A stretch of DNA of 64,000 nucleotides from Atopsyche davidsoni (lineage: Eukaryota > Arthropoda > Insecta > Trichoptera > Hydrobiosidae). Location of the stretch: positions 10,842,501-10,906,500 of the forward strand of contig JAILWY010000001.1 of the NCBI GenBank assembly GCA_022113835.1. Reading direction: 5' to 3'. This document shows positions 49,801 through 62,401 of the stretch, one piece after another. The position numbers and the translations under genes were made by a program. Position 1 is the first letter of the stretch; the number at the start of each line of letters is the position of its first letter. The notes under the pieces were generated by a model, which was not told the DNA's origin, made no database searches, and saw nothing but the letters and a program-made list of their open reading frames with translations.

Positions 49801-52079
49801 TAAATATATATACAAATCTAATAATATCATATTTTTTAGATGCTTATTTTATCTTGCATTTGTGTGATAAGGCTTTTTTTGAACTGCGTGGTGGTATAGA
49901 AAAAAAAATTAAATGTGTACAAAAAATGAATTCTGGTTTACGTAATATCTAAAAAACAATGCAAATTTTAATAAATGAAAATAACAAAAATTTATATTAA
50001 GCAAAAATACAATATTTTTTTGTTTTATGCATTCATATTTTAAGTTGAAGCAATTTTCGCTGGCTTGCACAAATAGAATATTACAACGTATTTCTATTTT
50101 TTTAAAAATCTATATATAATAAATAAACGTGAACATTATACTTTACAAACAATTTTCTTACAGTTAAAATAATTTTTAATGGAAAAGTCGAACATTGACA
50201 AGTTTATTTTTTTATTATCGTATAATTTGATTTGTACACTCGCGAACCTTTCTAGAAGAGATTTCTCATATCTTTATATTGCCGCGATGAAACGTCAAAA
50301 CACTGCAACGTGTTATTCCATTTATTAAATTTATTACAACAAACGTATCTTCTGGGCCGATCTCGATAACTATATACTCTGCCTTTGGGGCTGTCTTATT
50401 TTTTTGCCACCAGAGTACAGCTTGCGCTGAAAAACTTGTACTCTGCGTGTGTGAGTCCTCTCATTATTTATAAAGGAATATGATCGATGCTTAAAACATT
50501 TTTTAAATATTTAAACAGCGGTACATACACACTATTGATATGCTAATTTTTTTCCAAAATGCTCAGTTTCATTGCATGCGTATTTTTGGCATTGAAGATT
50601 TGTAGTTTTCATAAGTAATATACACCTGATTTGATAAATTAAGAATAATTTTATAGTTATCTATATTTAAATAATATTATGAATCAAAAATTTTATTATT
50701 ACACTATATGCAATAAAACCATGTAAAGGAATAGTTCGCTGTATTGAAGTTTTTTTTTTACTCGCACTATAAACATTATGTACTTCCGATAAAATTGATA
50801 ACACGATTTGCATGAATAGTATGGATAATACTTATAAATACATGATTCTAGCATCATTCATTATTATCTTATATATTTTAGAAATTAAAGAGTAATAACT
50901 CAACAATTATTTTATAAAAGGTAAAGATGGTTTCACATTGATGGATAATTAATTATATCCGCCTACCCCCACAAACAATTTTTGCCCCACACGCCTTTTT
51001 GCAATCAATATTCTGGAACACACACCATTCTCAGCTTAATCATCCAGTTTTTTAAACAGGCTTTAACGTGGTTATAGATGAGTTTACATATAACTGGTTC
51101 TTATAAATGCACTCCTTATAATAATCTTTTTAATTTAGATTTTCGTGATAAGTCTACGTTACTGAAAGACATATAGAGATATATTTTAATTGATTCTTGT
51201 TTCTCCATCGATGATATTAAATGATGAAATAAAATAAAATTCACAAATAAGAGCATATGATTTCATTATATCGAGAAACCACTGCATATCTATAATATTA
51301 GATAGAAGAGATAATATACGATATTATTAGGTGGATGTAAGACAATACAATACTATTTACAACCCCTAAAAATAAAAGGTATTACATAAAGCGTTTAAAG
51401 AATTCTTTTCAATTTGAAATGGGGATGCTATCGATCAATCTATCTAGAAGTATATCTAGATTCCTACCCTTTTGGCGGAAGCTCTGACTATGCACAAAAA
51501 ACGAATCGATTTGTCTTCTTAAAAAAGGTAAAAATATGATAAACTGTGCGTTGAAAGTGATGCCCTGACCTACAGCAAACTTAATGCTCTCTTTTTAACA
51601 TAATATACAAGAATAGAAATCTAAGGCTATGCCAACTAATTGTTTATCTACTAATGGATTTCCGCGCTAAGTTGTTTAAAATATTTTAGTCTCTTGCTGT
51701 TAGCATTAAAATATTCTAAGAAAATTACAATTGCCTTTAAAACCATTAAAAATATTTTAAAGAAGAACCCATACTTACATATCCGTTACTTTAAAAACTT
51801 TACAAATTAGGAGCCCATTTAAAAGCATAAAACTCCAAAGTATCCTGAAGTAAATCGGTTCATTACACGTAAAAGCAACACGTACGTGCGGAAAGAATCA
51901 TTAAAAGAAATTACCATTATCGCGAAGGGATTACAGCGTTTAGCGTCCTTTGAGAACTGTTAAGTATCCATCCACACCTCGAATCATATAAAATCTTTGA
52001 GGAACGCGTTTTTTATTCTTCCTGGAGGAATCTTTATTTACTCCCGGCGCTGCAAGACATCGGCTGGACATAACAATTA
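46801..52079. other. Long non-coding stretch with GC-richer block at about 48220-48430
   Basis: AT-rich. The block at about 48220-48430 contains GGGCAG|GTAAGG (junction 48348/48349), which resembles a splice donor. The 99-codon plus and 89-codon minus frames here have no domain. No other feature was recognised to 52079. Confidence 0.45.
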
Positions 52080-52310
52080 CGGGAGTGCGTCGCCTCCGCT
52101 TGTCGGCCGGCCCAATCACTCTCGGGCTCAAAGCTCGCCCAAAACCGCAAATTAATTATACCGGAAGAGTCCCTTCGATCGACAGGTGGGCCGTATTAAT
52201 TCCCACTGATGTACAAATCATGATAGGCCCGGTAAGAGGACGCGTGTCGCAGTGGTCGGGTTTTTTTGGACTCGAGTCTCGCGTGTGGCACTGGGCATTA
52301 TACTGATTTA
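52080..52310. promoter_or_regulatory. GC-richer candidate regulatory block
   Basis: GC-richer unique DNA with a 73-codon plus frame and no recognised protein feature. It contains AATTAATTATA (a homeodomain-type word) and CAATCAC. Same class as the other blocks spaced through the window. Confidence 0.28.
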
Positions 52311-52371
52311 ACGTCAAGTGTACTTCTATAAAAAAAACACGTGGTAAATATTAAAAAAATGTTATTATTAG

Positions 52372-52712
52372 TTAACACGTTGACTGCCAACTACGAGATA
52401 ACTCGTAGATTGCGTTCTTTTCTTGGACGCCAACTACGAGTTATCTTGTCCTTGTTTACTTTCCATTTTTATGCAGCTACGATTGAACTCAGAATATATC
52501 AGTGCTAATATCGATATATGGTTTCTGGGAAAATAACAAAAAATCAATGCTGGCTTGCATGAACAGAAAATTTATTAACACGTTGACTGCCGACTATGAG
52601 ATAACTCATAGACTGCGTTCTTTTCTAGGACGCCAACTACGAGTTATCTCGTCCTTGTTTAATTGTCATTTAAGGCCAGATTTCTGAAATGCCGTGGCAG
52701 TCAACGTGTTAA
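52372..52712 (+). mobile_element. Paired or nested TTAA-ended short elements (piggyBac-type)
   Basis: The left end at 52372 reads TTAACACGTTGACTGCC, and the far end at 52696-52712 is its exact inverted copy. A second left end, identical over these 17 bases, starts at 52575. The first unit resembles the second for about 85 bp and then diverges without showing its own right end. The simplest reading is that a complete 138-bp element (52575-52712) inserted at a TTAA next to or inside an older relative. One longer element with a duplicated left end is the alternative. TTAA targets and TTAA-flanked ends are characteristic of the piggyBac superfamily. There is no coding capacity. Confidence 0.7.
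52575..52712 (+). mobile_element. Complete 138-bp TTAA-flanked MITE
   Basis: Perfect 17-bp inverted ends including the TTAA on each side. A hairpin CTATGAG-ATAA-CTCATAG lies just inside the left end (52594-52611), and a second related inverted motif, CTACGAGTTATCTCG, lies further in. In the neighbouring copy the first hairpin is CTACGAG-ATAA-CTCGTAG (52391-52408), so both arms differ in step. Confidence 0.75.
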
Positions 52713-55700
52713 TATGCTTACCTGTTTATTTATGTAAATGAATCAGAACACTTCTAGGATTTTTAAAAATATTTTAATTAAAAACTTGTACAAACAAGAA
52801 ACAAAACAATTTAAGAAATCGTTTGCACATAAACAAGATTTAAAAACTGGCATGTATGTTTCGTTTTTACACTATTTTTGATCGTAAATTAATTTAAATT
52901 TAGGTTTTGAAACGGAAAGGACGCCCGGCGTACAAGGAACCGTCAAATCATCGGTGTAATGATCTTGTCGCGCATGTTAATATGCAATACTTGTCACATT
53001 TGATTATCACGACTCGAATAATTAAGAAATTCACAGAATCGATGACCCAGCATTCCCAATATGCCAAATCGATATTCTAATAAACAATTTACATGAAATA
53101 TATATCCACTCCAATCCAATTTGTTTTTCAAGATTTTAAACTGAATTCACTGGTGCATTTGTAAATCGACGATAATTTATAAATTACGATCGCTATGAGT
53201 ATAATTATACACGCGCTGGAATTCGTTTATATATTTTAATGGTTTCATGTAAATGTCTTTATTAGCTGTTTTGGATTTTCCATCGGAATTTTAAATCGAA
53301 ATCTATCGATTTTGATTTGTTTTATTGTATGATTATTAAGGTCACAAGTTTATTCGATAAATTGATATCAGCTGTTTCATTCACATCCACATCTGCTTAC
53401 TGACGTCATACTTTAGCTTCACAACACCAATCGTTGTCTAGTCAAAGTGGTGACTTACCTGTGTCGATTAAATTTTTATTTACTGCTCTAGTTTGAGTTA
53501 AAAGAAATTTTTCTCCACCAGGAAGAAACATTACGGAAAATGAATAATTTTATTTATTATGTAGGTGAAATAAAAAAGGTAATTTAATATGTTTGGTATA
53601 TATTCTCTTTGTCTTTTTCTGTTTTAGTAATGTTCCTTCCGAAATTAACAAAGTTGGTTTCTACATCGTTGATAAATCAATAAAAAAGTTCTTTAACTAT
53701 TTGAACAAATTATATTATGATTTTTTAAAAACACTACTTAATTAAACAATCTTCTTTAAATGACGTTAATCAAAGTACTGAAAAATGCGCCATGTCATTT
53801 CAACAATTTATTGTTAATTGGATTGCTGCTCACCTATTGGAGTAAATTGTTATAATTAGATAAATTCTAAAAGCCAATGACTTACTCGTTAAATGAAATG
53901 TTTTTTGTACATTTAATAAAACTTTATTAATAAAAATACACTGTACATTAAATGTATATATAAAAATTAACGAGATGTTTCATATATTCAAGTCTTCATA
54001 ATAGAAGTAATTTTATCAAATTGAATTCGTCTGAATGTTTGATTATAAATTACCATACATTTAAATACAGCCGAGGTTAGTTCAACAACAGATCACAGAA
54101 CAATAATAATTAATGGTTTTCTTTTAATTTAAACATTTGATATAGCCACTGCATGCTGTGAAGTTAATCTCTTAATATGAATATTTACGTATGTGCTGAG
54201 CTCAGTTATACTTATCATAAATAATCTAGTTTATTTCATAATTCATCTTTCAAATACACCGACAAAACATTTAATTCAATATTCTTATAGGTATAAATTA
54301 TTCTTCCTGGTATTATTAGTACTCCTTTTGTGTTTTTTTTTTGTTTATTTCAAACATACTCAAATAAATTTTTAAAAAACATCCTTTCTAAAATTGTGCA
54401 TTTTAACTTCGCTCAATGTTTATTTGAGTCAAAAACATAGTTAACTAGATTTAAGACACTGATACAAGGCGGTACATTTGTATTTTAAATGACCTTATTA
54501 AAATATCTCGAAGTGGACGCAAAAAACAGTCTATCCGAGCAGAGGCTACAGAAATGTGCAAGTAATTACCCAGGCCTTTGAGAACTATCAGATACATATT
54601 CTTTCATTCACCGCTGTTAGCAACTGCCAAAGCAAATGACACATGATTGCCAATTATAGAATACTCGAAATGAGTGCGGCTCGGTGCGAATGTCCGACCA
54701 CCGATCCTAGTGGGTCACTGATCGGATCCTTGGAGACCCTGTGCGGGGAACGAGAATCACTTAAACGGAGCAAGATTGTCTCTCGGTGCTCGTTTGTAAG
54801 GTATGAGGGCGCGTAAATAATACGCGGCGTCAATTATGGCACCTCAAACTACCTAGGGCGTGTTTATCTGTACACCTCAACACATTGTAGTATGAATTTG
54901 ATTAAAAACCATACAAATCAAAAACAGGCATCTTTAGAATTATTATCAAAATATTTTTTTTCAAATAAACAATTGTATTATTTTAAAATTTTGCGATAGT
55001 ACGAGTGAACATAATAATATAAATATGTATTTTATTGCATTGTAAAGATATTTTAATTTTAATATAAATATTTATACAAACACTTTAGGTTAGGAAATAA
55101 GCACTAAACTGTCGTAAATTAAACTAACACCGGCCGTACATCACTCGGTCTTTTACGAAAATCTGATACGCTACAAAACAAATAAATTTGCTGAAAGAAC
55201 AACCAAACAGTCACACAAAACACCAAAACTCGCCAACGACAACTCTGACATGGCATAAACAACAACTAAATTTAATTTAGCAATAAAGCTTGTTTTTTGG
55301 GCTACTGTCCCTCGGGATAGTCGCTTAGAGATTTGTCCCGCCGCCGACTTGGGACGCTCCGGGCAGCAACACCCCCTCGCAACCCCCGTCGCTGCAGGGA
55401 AGCCACCTACATATATAATACATAAGTCCAATATTTTAATTTCCCTAACCACAAAACACTTAAATTCTTACAAGTAACATAAAAAAAAAAAACATTAAAT
55501 TGAGATCTTTAAAAGCAATCCCCAAATCTCAAAGTCCTTAAAATATATTTTAACCGAGATGCATGCATAAAATATTTAAACAAGTAGTTCCCATCCCTGT
55601 AAAACGTGGTCATAGACCACCTGTATATACTATCTCAAGTTAATAACAAGCATCTTGGGAAATCTTCGCCTTTATCTTGTTTTCCAGCAATATTTATATT

Positions 55701-57256
55701 TGGGCAGATCCGAACTCATTATTTTTAACTAGCGCTTTTAAGAATTTCTAACCTGAAATTTACATCAGTAATAAATTATCTACACCAGGTAAAACACAAG
55801 TTATTTCGCTAAAAATCAGCAATTCCTTGATATATTTTTATATTATTAGATTTTGTCCCTTTGATAAACAGGCAATTTAAAAATATACCAAAGAGATACG
55901 ATCTCCGCGGCTCGTGTTGATTATTAAAAAAGGTACATTCGGCTATATGTGACAGTTTACCGCAGAAACAGTAGGAGCGCAGATAGCATCTAAAGGGTTC
56001 CTAGGGCACTTAAGTGAATAGAAGTAAATCATGGTATTGAAAATATATTTTATCGATTCACCTGTTAGGACACATTTTTTTAAATTTTATGTGCACGCTT
56101 TGCAATAAAAAAATTGGCCTACCTGCGAAGCCTCCAAAAACTCCAACACATGTTATACACGCTATTCATGTTATATATTTTATTGTCAAATGTTAATAAT
56201 TTTTATTTATTTTACATTTGATCTGCTCTGTCTATGAACAAGATTTTTTTACATTTAAAAGATTTATCTTTAAGGAGACTTTTTACACGACCTTCACAAT
56301 AATTTCTCGATGATCATGTATTATAATAAAATCACGAAAATAGCAATCTGTCTACGTTTACTATAAAATTCATATTTGTTTTTTAATACTTCAAAACTAT
56401 TATCGTACACTAATAGTTAGTTATGCTATTCGTAATAATTACGTGCTTATGCTGTGTATACATTACATATATAAATTTTATAGTATAATATTATTTTTAA
56501 TTTTGCTCTAATTATAATTAACCAAAACTGAAGTGTTCATAAAAAAACATTATCACTGTGCTAGGTAGTAAATAACGGAGGAAGTTTTTAATAATTACTT
56601 TTATTATCGAATAAAAAATAATTATTTTTTAAGAAATATACTAATTTAATTCATTAAAGAGTTCTGTAATTTCAGGTTGCGGGTCGAACCGTAACCAATA
56701 AGAAATTAGTGTGCATTCATCGATGGGAAGATCGTTTCCGTGCTTTTGAGAGTCCCGTAATTTCATGTTGACCTAATAAATAACTCGGCTAAGTGCAGTC
56801 GAGACTTGACGGCCCGCACACTCCAATTATTCAATACCTGGCGGCCTCCCAAATTAATTCCCAGGGAAAGAAGGTACGACAAACGATAATTACTTCAAAA
56901 CGCTGCGTTGATTGGAGTTGTTTTTCGTCTTTCCTCGATACCTAACCCTTTACATGACAAAGCTTTTTTGTCAATAAATTGATTTCTCCTGATCGAATGT
57001 ATTTATTTCTTTTGCTTACTTGTGAATAGATTCCAACCACAATAACGACATTACTTAATAACAAATACGTACAAATTTGAAAAATTATTAGTATGCCATT
57101 TTTCGTATATTCCAATAATATAAAAATAACTGCGTTCAAATTTATTTATTAATATCGTATTTAATAAAAATATATATTTTAAGTGCAAGTATTCATATTT
57201 ATTTACGGATGCGTATTTATTACCCATTACGGGTTTTTATTATATTATTACTACCC
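52713..57256. other. Non-coding stretch with blocks near 54750, 55350 and 56780
   Basis: AT-rich background. GC-richer blocks lie at about 54640-54860, 55290-55430 (inside a 93-codon minus frame without a domain) and 56690-56880. A CRE palindrome TGACGTCA is at 53401-53408. No gene was recognised. Confidence 0.45.
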
Positions 57257-57370
57257 GTTCGTACACCGGTCATGTAAACCAGGAGATGTGGGTTCAAATC
57301 CCACACAAATCACGATGATATTTTTCTGAGAGTTTATTTAAGTCATCTTCTATATATGAACTAATGTGCC
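57257..57370 (-). mobile_element. tRNA-like inverted-repeat element, copy 3 (partial)
   Basis: This copy lies in the opposite orientation to copies 1, 2 and 4. From 57257 it reads GTTCGTACACCGGTCATG, the tRNA-like module in sense on the plus strand with the D-arm lost by a deletion of about 15 bp. It continues with a clean T-arm, TGTGGG-TTCAAAT-CCCACA (six pairs, seven-base loop). It ends with CACGATGATATTTTTCTGAG and the terminal repeat ending ACTAATGTGCC at 57370. The rest of the element is missing. Confidence 0.72.
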
Positions 57371-57438
57371 TCATGCAAGTATTCAATAAAATCCGAAAAC
57401 TCCTTGCACAATAACAATTATTACTGATTAAAATTATC

Positions 57439-57644
57439 GGTACTTGTTTTTTATCCGACCACCAAAATTTTTTGATGCACATGTACTCGCAGAGATCTAT
57501 CATATGACGATGAGTCCCGTTGTGGCGTTTATTTCGTTCATTGCAGATTTCCACGACCGCTCGATTCGTTGGGTTAGGTTAGGTTAGGTTAAAAAAAAAA
57601 GGTTGGGTACAAGTTTTTTGGTGGTCGGATAAAAAACAAGTACC
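57439..57644. mobile_element. Complete 206-bp MITE with 8-bp target duplication
   Basis: The left end (57439-57467, starting GGTACTTG) and the right end (57616-57644) are perfect 29-bp inverted repeats. The 8 bases immediately outside are the same on both sides: AAATTATC at 57431-57438 and at 57645-57652. The ends together with the target duplication define a complete insertion. An 8-bp duplication fits hAT, P, Merlin or Mutator-like families, and I cannot choose among them from the ends. The interior has no useful open frame and contains a TTAGG run with poly-A. Identical ends suggest a recent insertion. Confidence 0.85.
57569..57591 (+). repeat. TTAGG telomere-type run inside MITE
   Basis: TTGGG then TTAGG three times then TTA, followed by ten A and GGTTGGG. 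TTAGG is the usual insect telomere repeat. Because the run lies inside the transposable element, it is part of the element and not evidence of a chromosome end or fusion. Confidence 0.8.
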
Positions 57645-60334
57645 AAATTATCATAATTAAAATTTTTAAAAGGTGTTTGGTCAGCAACATGTCAGAAGAG
57701 AAATAGTAACGAAATCGATAAAAAATCACAATCACGATTCATTTCTGGGTAAAATTCTAACCTCAAAAATCATGCGGATTGCAAAGAGTTGAGACTCGCT
57801 CCAGGCCCGAGCGCTTACTTGCAACTGTTTAATTTCCATGTTCACTTAGAGCACGCGTCCTTGCGTATTCAAAATTGCGACTGTTACTCAAAATGGCGGA
57901 GGGAAGATGGCAGCCGCGGCCGGCGGGTAATTGTCGTCGGCGACTAATAGCACGGGACATGCGATATTTGAGATTTAGGGCTGCGAGGCGTCCGCCCGGC
58001 ACCTCGCACTGAAATATAGCCATCGCAAGTACAAAGTATGCCGCGAGGTGTTTAACGACAATTATGCCGCGGAGCCTTTTCCGGAAGGTCGCTCAATTAT
58101 TTGCAAACGGAATTTTAAATCGGAAATTATATAAAATGTCGAAATGGGTTTATTTGTTAATCTTACTTGGCAATCACACGACTACGAATCCCGTTACTCC
58201 ATCTATTTTTTTTATATCTAATGTTTATCTTGATGATCACATTCAGACATACGTTTTCATAAAAATAATACATTTGATATTGTTATTGTTGCGTAAAAAA
58301 ATTAATTTATTAATTCACCCTAAACAAAACACAAAGTGACTTTTAAATAGTATGAAGCTATTCTTTGGACATATATTTATACAATAGATACACTAAATGA
58401 AAAAGTAAAACTGTGTATTTTTTCTTTCACGCGTATTATGAGAGTATTTAACTAATTATAAATGAATGGTCTTAATTTATAATTAATGTAATATCAATTT
58501 TAATTTTTAAAAAAAACGAATTGTTGATATATTTAAATTATCCAAGCGTGTTTTTCCTTTTACTTATTTTTTTGTCCAAATAGGCGTTATTTTACATAAG
58601 CGATAATTGCGTCAGTTAATAAACATTATTAAGAACAAAAACGTACTCTCAAAATTAAAATCACCGATTCTATATAATAGAATTCTATTTTTGTTATATT
58701 TAAAAAATAAGAACCCTTAGTTTACAAAGTATTGCAAAACATACACTAATCTTCATTGGGTGCATGTTAATAATACATCTCGATTTTCAATATAAGGAAT
58801 ATCGTCCCTCAGCCCTGCCCGGTGTCATTTTTTTTCAAAGGCGATCGCTGCCCGCGCACATCTACGGGCGGAGCTTTTTGCTGTGTTATTTGTTCATTAG
58901 TTTGAGCCAATTACACTTATGGAACAATCCAGCCGGCCATTGGCTTTCGTTGGAACTGAACATTTCGAGCTCGGCTAGCTCCTGGACGAGGGACACTCGG
59001 CGCCTCAAGGAAACCAACGATGAGGCTCAAATTTCATACATTCTTGTTTTTGTAAGCATAATATACTTTACGTGAAATATATATTTTAAGCTTACAGATG
59101 AAATAAAATTTTAACAAACATTAAATTTATATTGCATGAAAAACGATTACTAATTAAACACATATGTTATAAAAAAAAACTATACCTAATAATAGTCAAT
59201 TGCTTGTTTTCTGTAAATAAAATTATTTAACATTACATGCTTCATTCAAAATTATATTGATAATTAAAAATAAAAAATAAAAATATTTTTTTTAGTGTTG
59301 GTGCACATCTAATGATATATTTTCTTAAATCGGTGTTATAAAAGTTTCAGCTGTTATAAAACTTTAAAACAAATTTTGGATGCGATGCTTACCCTCCGCG
59401 CTCTCACACGCGCGGCCTGCGATGATTTATCTCGAGAAGTGTCTGCGTTCGGCAGGAGCTTCGTACTGAATGTATATTTATATAGCTGAGAGGCCTCCTC
59501 GAAGACAGTGATTATTTCCTCACGATAAGGACTCTGTAATTTGGCGATACTCCGTATAAGCCGGGCCGCCAGCCGAGGCACTTGTGACCGCAATAACCCG
59601 CCAGGACTGCAATCATTCTCTCATATATGACGCTTAACAATAGGATTGCTTTTTTCCATTCGATAATTTAATATTTTATAATTATATCACACCAACATTT
59701 GAATTATTACCACAAATGAAAAAAAAACTTATTAATAAATACTTGACATTATAAACCTTACCATATACATAATTACTCAAAAAATACAGAAATATCTTAA
59801 GATTAACTTTGTTTTTGTATGTTGCGCAGCATTATATTTTAAATCTACCACTGTTTCGGTTCCGGTACTGTACCAAATACATTGGAATGTATAAATATCA
59901 CACGCAGTAATTATAATCTGAAACATATAGGTCAAATATCTACTTAACAGGGCATTTTATTTCCACAATAATTGAAGATAATTTTTTAGGTGACCTTACC
60001 TTATTGAAAATTCTCATGTCTTAAACAAAACTGAAAAATAACGTACTATGAGCACGTTTTTTTTTTTAAATTTTGTGGGTTAAATATACTTGCAAACAAC
60101 ATGTTTATGTGTATATACTTGATATGTCCATTCAAAAATTGTAAATAAATAGCAATGAAACTAAATATTGACAGCATATAAACAATATGAACAAGAAGCT
60201 ACCGAGATCATAAATTCAAAAGGGCTTGACAATTTAATTGACTAGCAATTTCTAGAAGTAGTTATTATTTAATAAACCATATCTAATTTTCTTATTATCA
60301 AGTAAATTAAATATTAGTGATATGATGGATCGCT
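57645..60334. other. Non-coding stretch with GC-richer blocks at about 57780-58100, 58800-59010 and 59390-59610
   Basis: The block at about 57780-58100 includes AAAATGGCGG and AAGATGGCAGCCGC, close to the YY1/Pho consensus, with CCGCGGCCGGCGGG. The other two blocks hold frames of 79-103 codons with no recognisable protein feature. Between blocks the DNA is AT-rich. Confidence 0.42.
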
Positions 60335-60351
60335 TAAATGGCGGCCATTTA
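60335..60351. promoter_or_regulatory. Palindromic YY1/Pho-type double site
   Basis: TAAATGGC-G-GCCATTTA is a perfect 8-bp-arm palindrome carrying two divergent GCCAT cores, the word bound by Pho/YY1 at Polycomb response elements. It is an isolated motif. Function is not shown. Confidence 0.3.
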
Positions 60352-62199
60352 TACCAGCGGTACAATTTTAATACGACACGTTGAATATTCCGCGCACGAG
60401 CTCGGAAAAATTAAAAGAGAATTTTGCCTTAATTCATCAGCGATGTTCATAAATCCGTCGTCAATTTATGTAAATATTTTTGGCGCACGCAGAGGAGGAC
60501 TGGAGGTGTAATCTTGTGCAGTTATTTTGCTAATTACTTACTCCCGGCTTGATTGGTTGACAGTATTTTTTAACTACCTTCCACGGCGGATGAAATACTG
60601 TCATTATTATTAATATTTATAATTCTACTAGTTGTATTTCGTTCCGTTGCAACTTTGAATGACATTGGTAGTTTTTGAGAAAACAACAACAATCAATGAA
60701 AAAAATATTTGCTTTCGATTAATTAAAAGTAACATTTTATCTCTCAAATATATGCAATTAATTGTTTCTATTATTATTAAAGTGTTTTAAGCATACTTTA
60801 TTTGATAATGTATGGTCGTGCTCCGCATTTTAAAATGAGACCTAATTTAATTATTCTCCGTGATATATTTTTGTAACTTGCATTGCAACAAATTTTGTGG
60901 CTTTTACTTTAATTTTACTTTTACTTTCACCTTGTTTATTAAGTTGATATTATTGTTACCTAAAGGTGTGTTTTTTTTCTGCAAGCAGTAAATGTAGCTA
61001 TAACCAGCTCTGCGGTCAACACAAGGTTTGAAGCTTACTTTAGTTTATTGTCTCAATAGATTTACAAGTCCGCTTTAAGATTGATTGTATCTAATATGTG
61101 TATCAATAAAAATCATTTGTTTAATCTATTTACGTGAATTAAAAAACTTTTACTTTTTTTAGCATTATTGAGAAAGTTTTCAATAAATGATACCAATATT
61201 TTATACAATATTTCCTGTGCGACGCTTTTTTTTAAAATACCTCCCAAAAAATAAAAGATCAGTGACTAACTCCGAAATCGAAATCTTTTTGCATGATTTT
61301 AAATATAAAATGCCAATTTTCTTAGCTAATATTGGCTTTTATTTTTAGTAATGGTTACGAATATTTATAACTATGGCCTGAAGATGAACTCATATCGAAT
61401 AAATGGCTAGTAATCATTTTCTTTTACAATGTATTCACTGAATCAAGTAAATAAGTATGTACGAGCACAATAAACAAAAGTATTCAGAAAAATACACTCC
61501 ACAACGGTATCCACATTTTTATGGCCCGGGGGATCACATTCGTCAAGTCGGACCTGCACAATTATTAACATCGATTATTATGACACATTTCTTACCTGTC
61601 TCTCGTGTTGGACCTATAATGACTTACCTATAGCTAATTTAATGATGGGGGGCAATAAATAACTTGAGATTCAGCACAAAATATAATGAAAGTACTGTTA
61701 GGTGACTCCAGACTCCAGGTATTCGCAAATTGGAAATAATTGTGGCGAGCCACCTGGAATGTGGTAAAAACACAACAGCTTTACTTCATTGTATTAAAAT
61801 AATCCATTTTTTGACACAGAGTACTTAGTGGAATTCCAGTGTAATATTATTTTAATTTCAGACGTAGATAATATAACGATATGCACTCGTCCAATGTTAT
61901 TTTTCATACTTTTGATAAAATAAATGTTTGGTCTGGTATATATTGGACTCGTCGATGTTTACCTAAAACATCATCCACTTCAGATGAGCTAGCTGACACA
62001 CCTCGTCTCATCACAAGCTTTTAACATAAATTAACTAATTTTTCGGCATAAAACATCATATGTTCACATGATTTCAACTGAATGCTTTCAATCAAACTAT
62101 TCCATGAAAATCACTTGCGCAAACACCTTGTAAAAAGTTTTTATTATTTTTATTTTGAACATCGCATGGCGAAAGGGGTACGTGTGGCATTGTGTATGT
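60352..62199. other. AT-rich non-coding stretch
   Basis: Slight GC rises lie at about 60380-60580 and 61530-61760. No gene, RNA or repeat was recognised. Confidence 0.45.
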
Positions 62200-62400
62200 T
62201 TTGGCCGCAGTTCACAATGGCCTCCTTTAACATTGAATTCACTTTCAGCGTCAAGTCCCCGGCAGCTCTCGGCCTATCATTACGGCGATAGCATCTGAGA
62301 AGAGCGGCGGGACGGGCGCCTGAGGCTCGGGCGAGGGGGGCGGGGAGGGAATGGGGGGGGAGGGGAGGCTGCGGCCACGCGACACGTACACCACCTCCTC
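62200..62400 (+). other. GC-rich block with G-quadruplex-type tract
   Basis: GC-rich sequence ending in a G tract on the plus strand: runs of 6, 4, 3, 8 and 4 G between 62335 and 62365, separated by one to three bases. An 85-codon minus frame across it is composition-driven. The block directly abuts the tandem array that follows. Confidence 0.5.
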
Positions 62401-62401
62401 T

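Noticed and set aside
57569..57591. Interstitial telomere marking an old chromosome fusion
   Set aside because: The TTAGG run lies inside a complete transposable element with target duplication and has only three perfect units.
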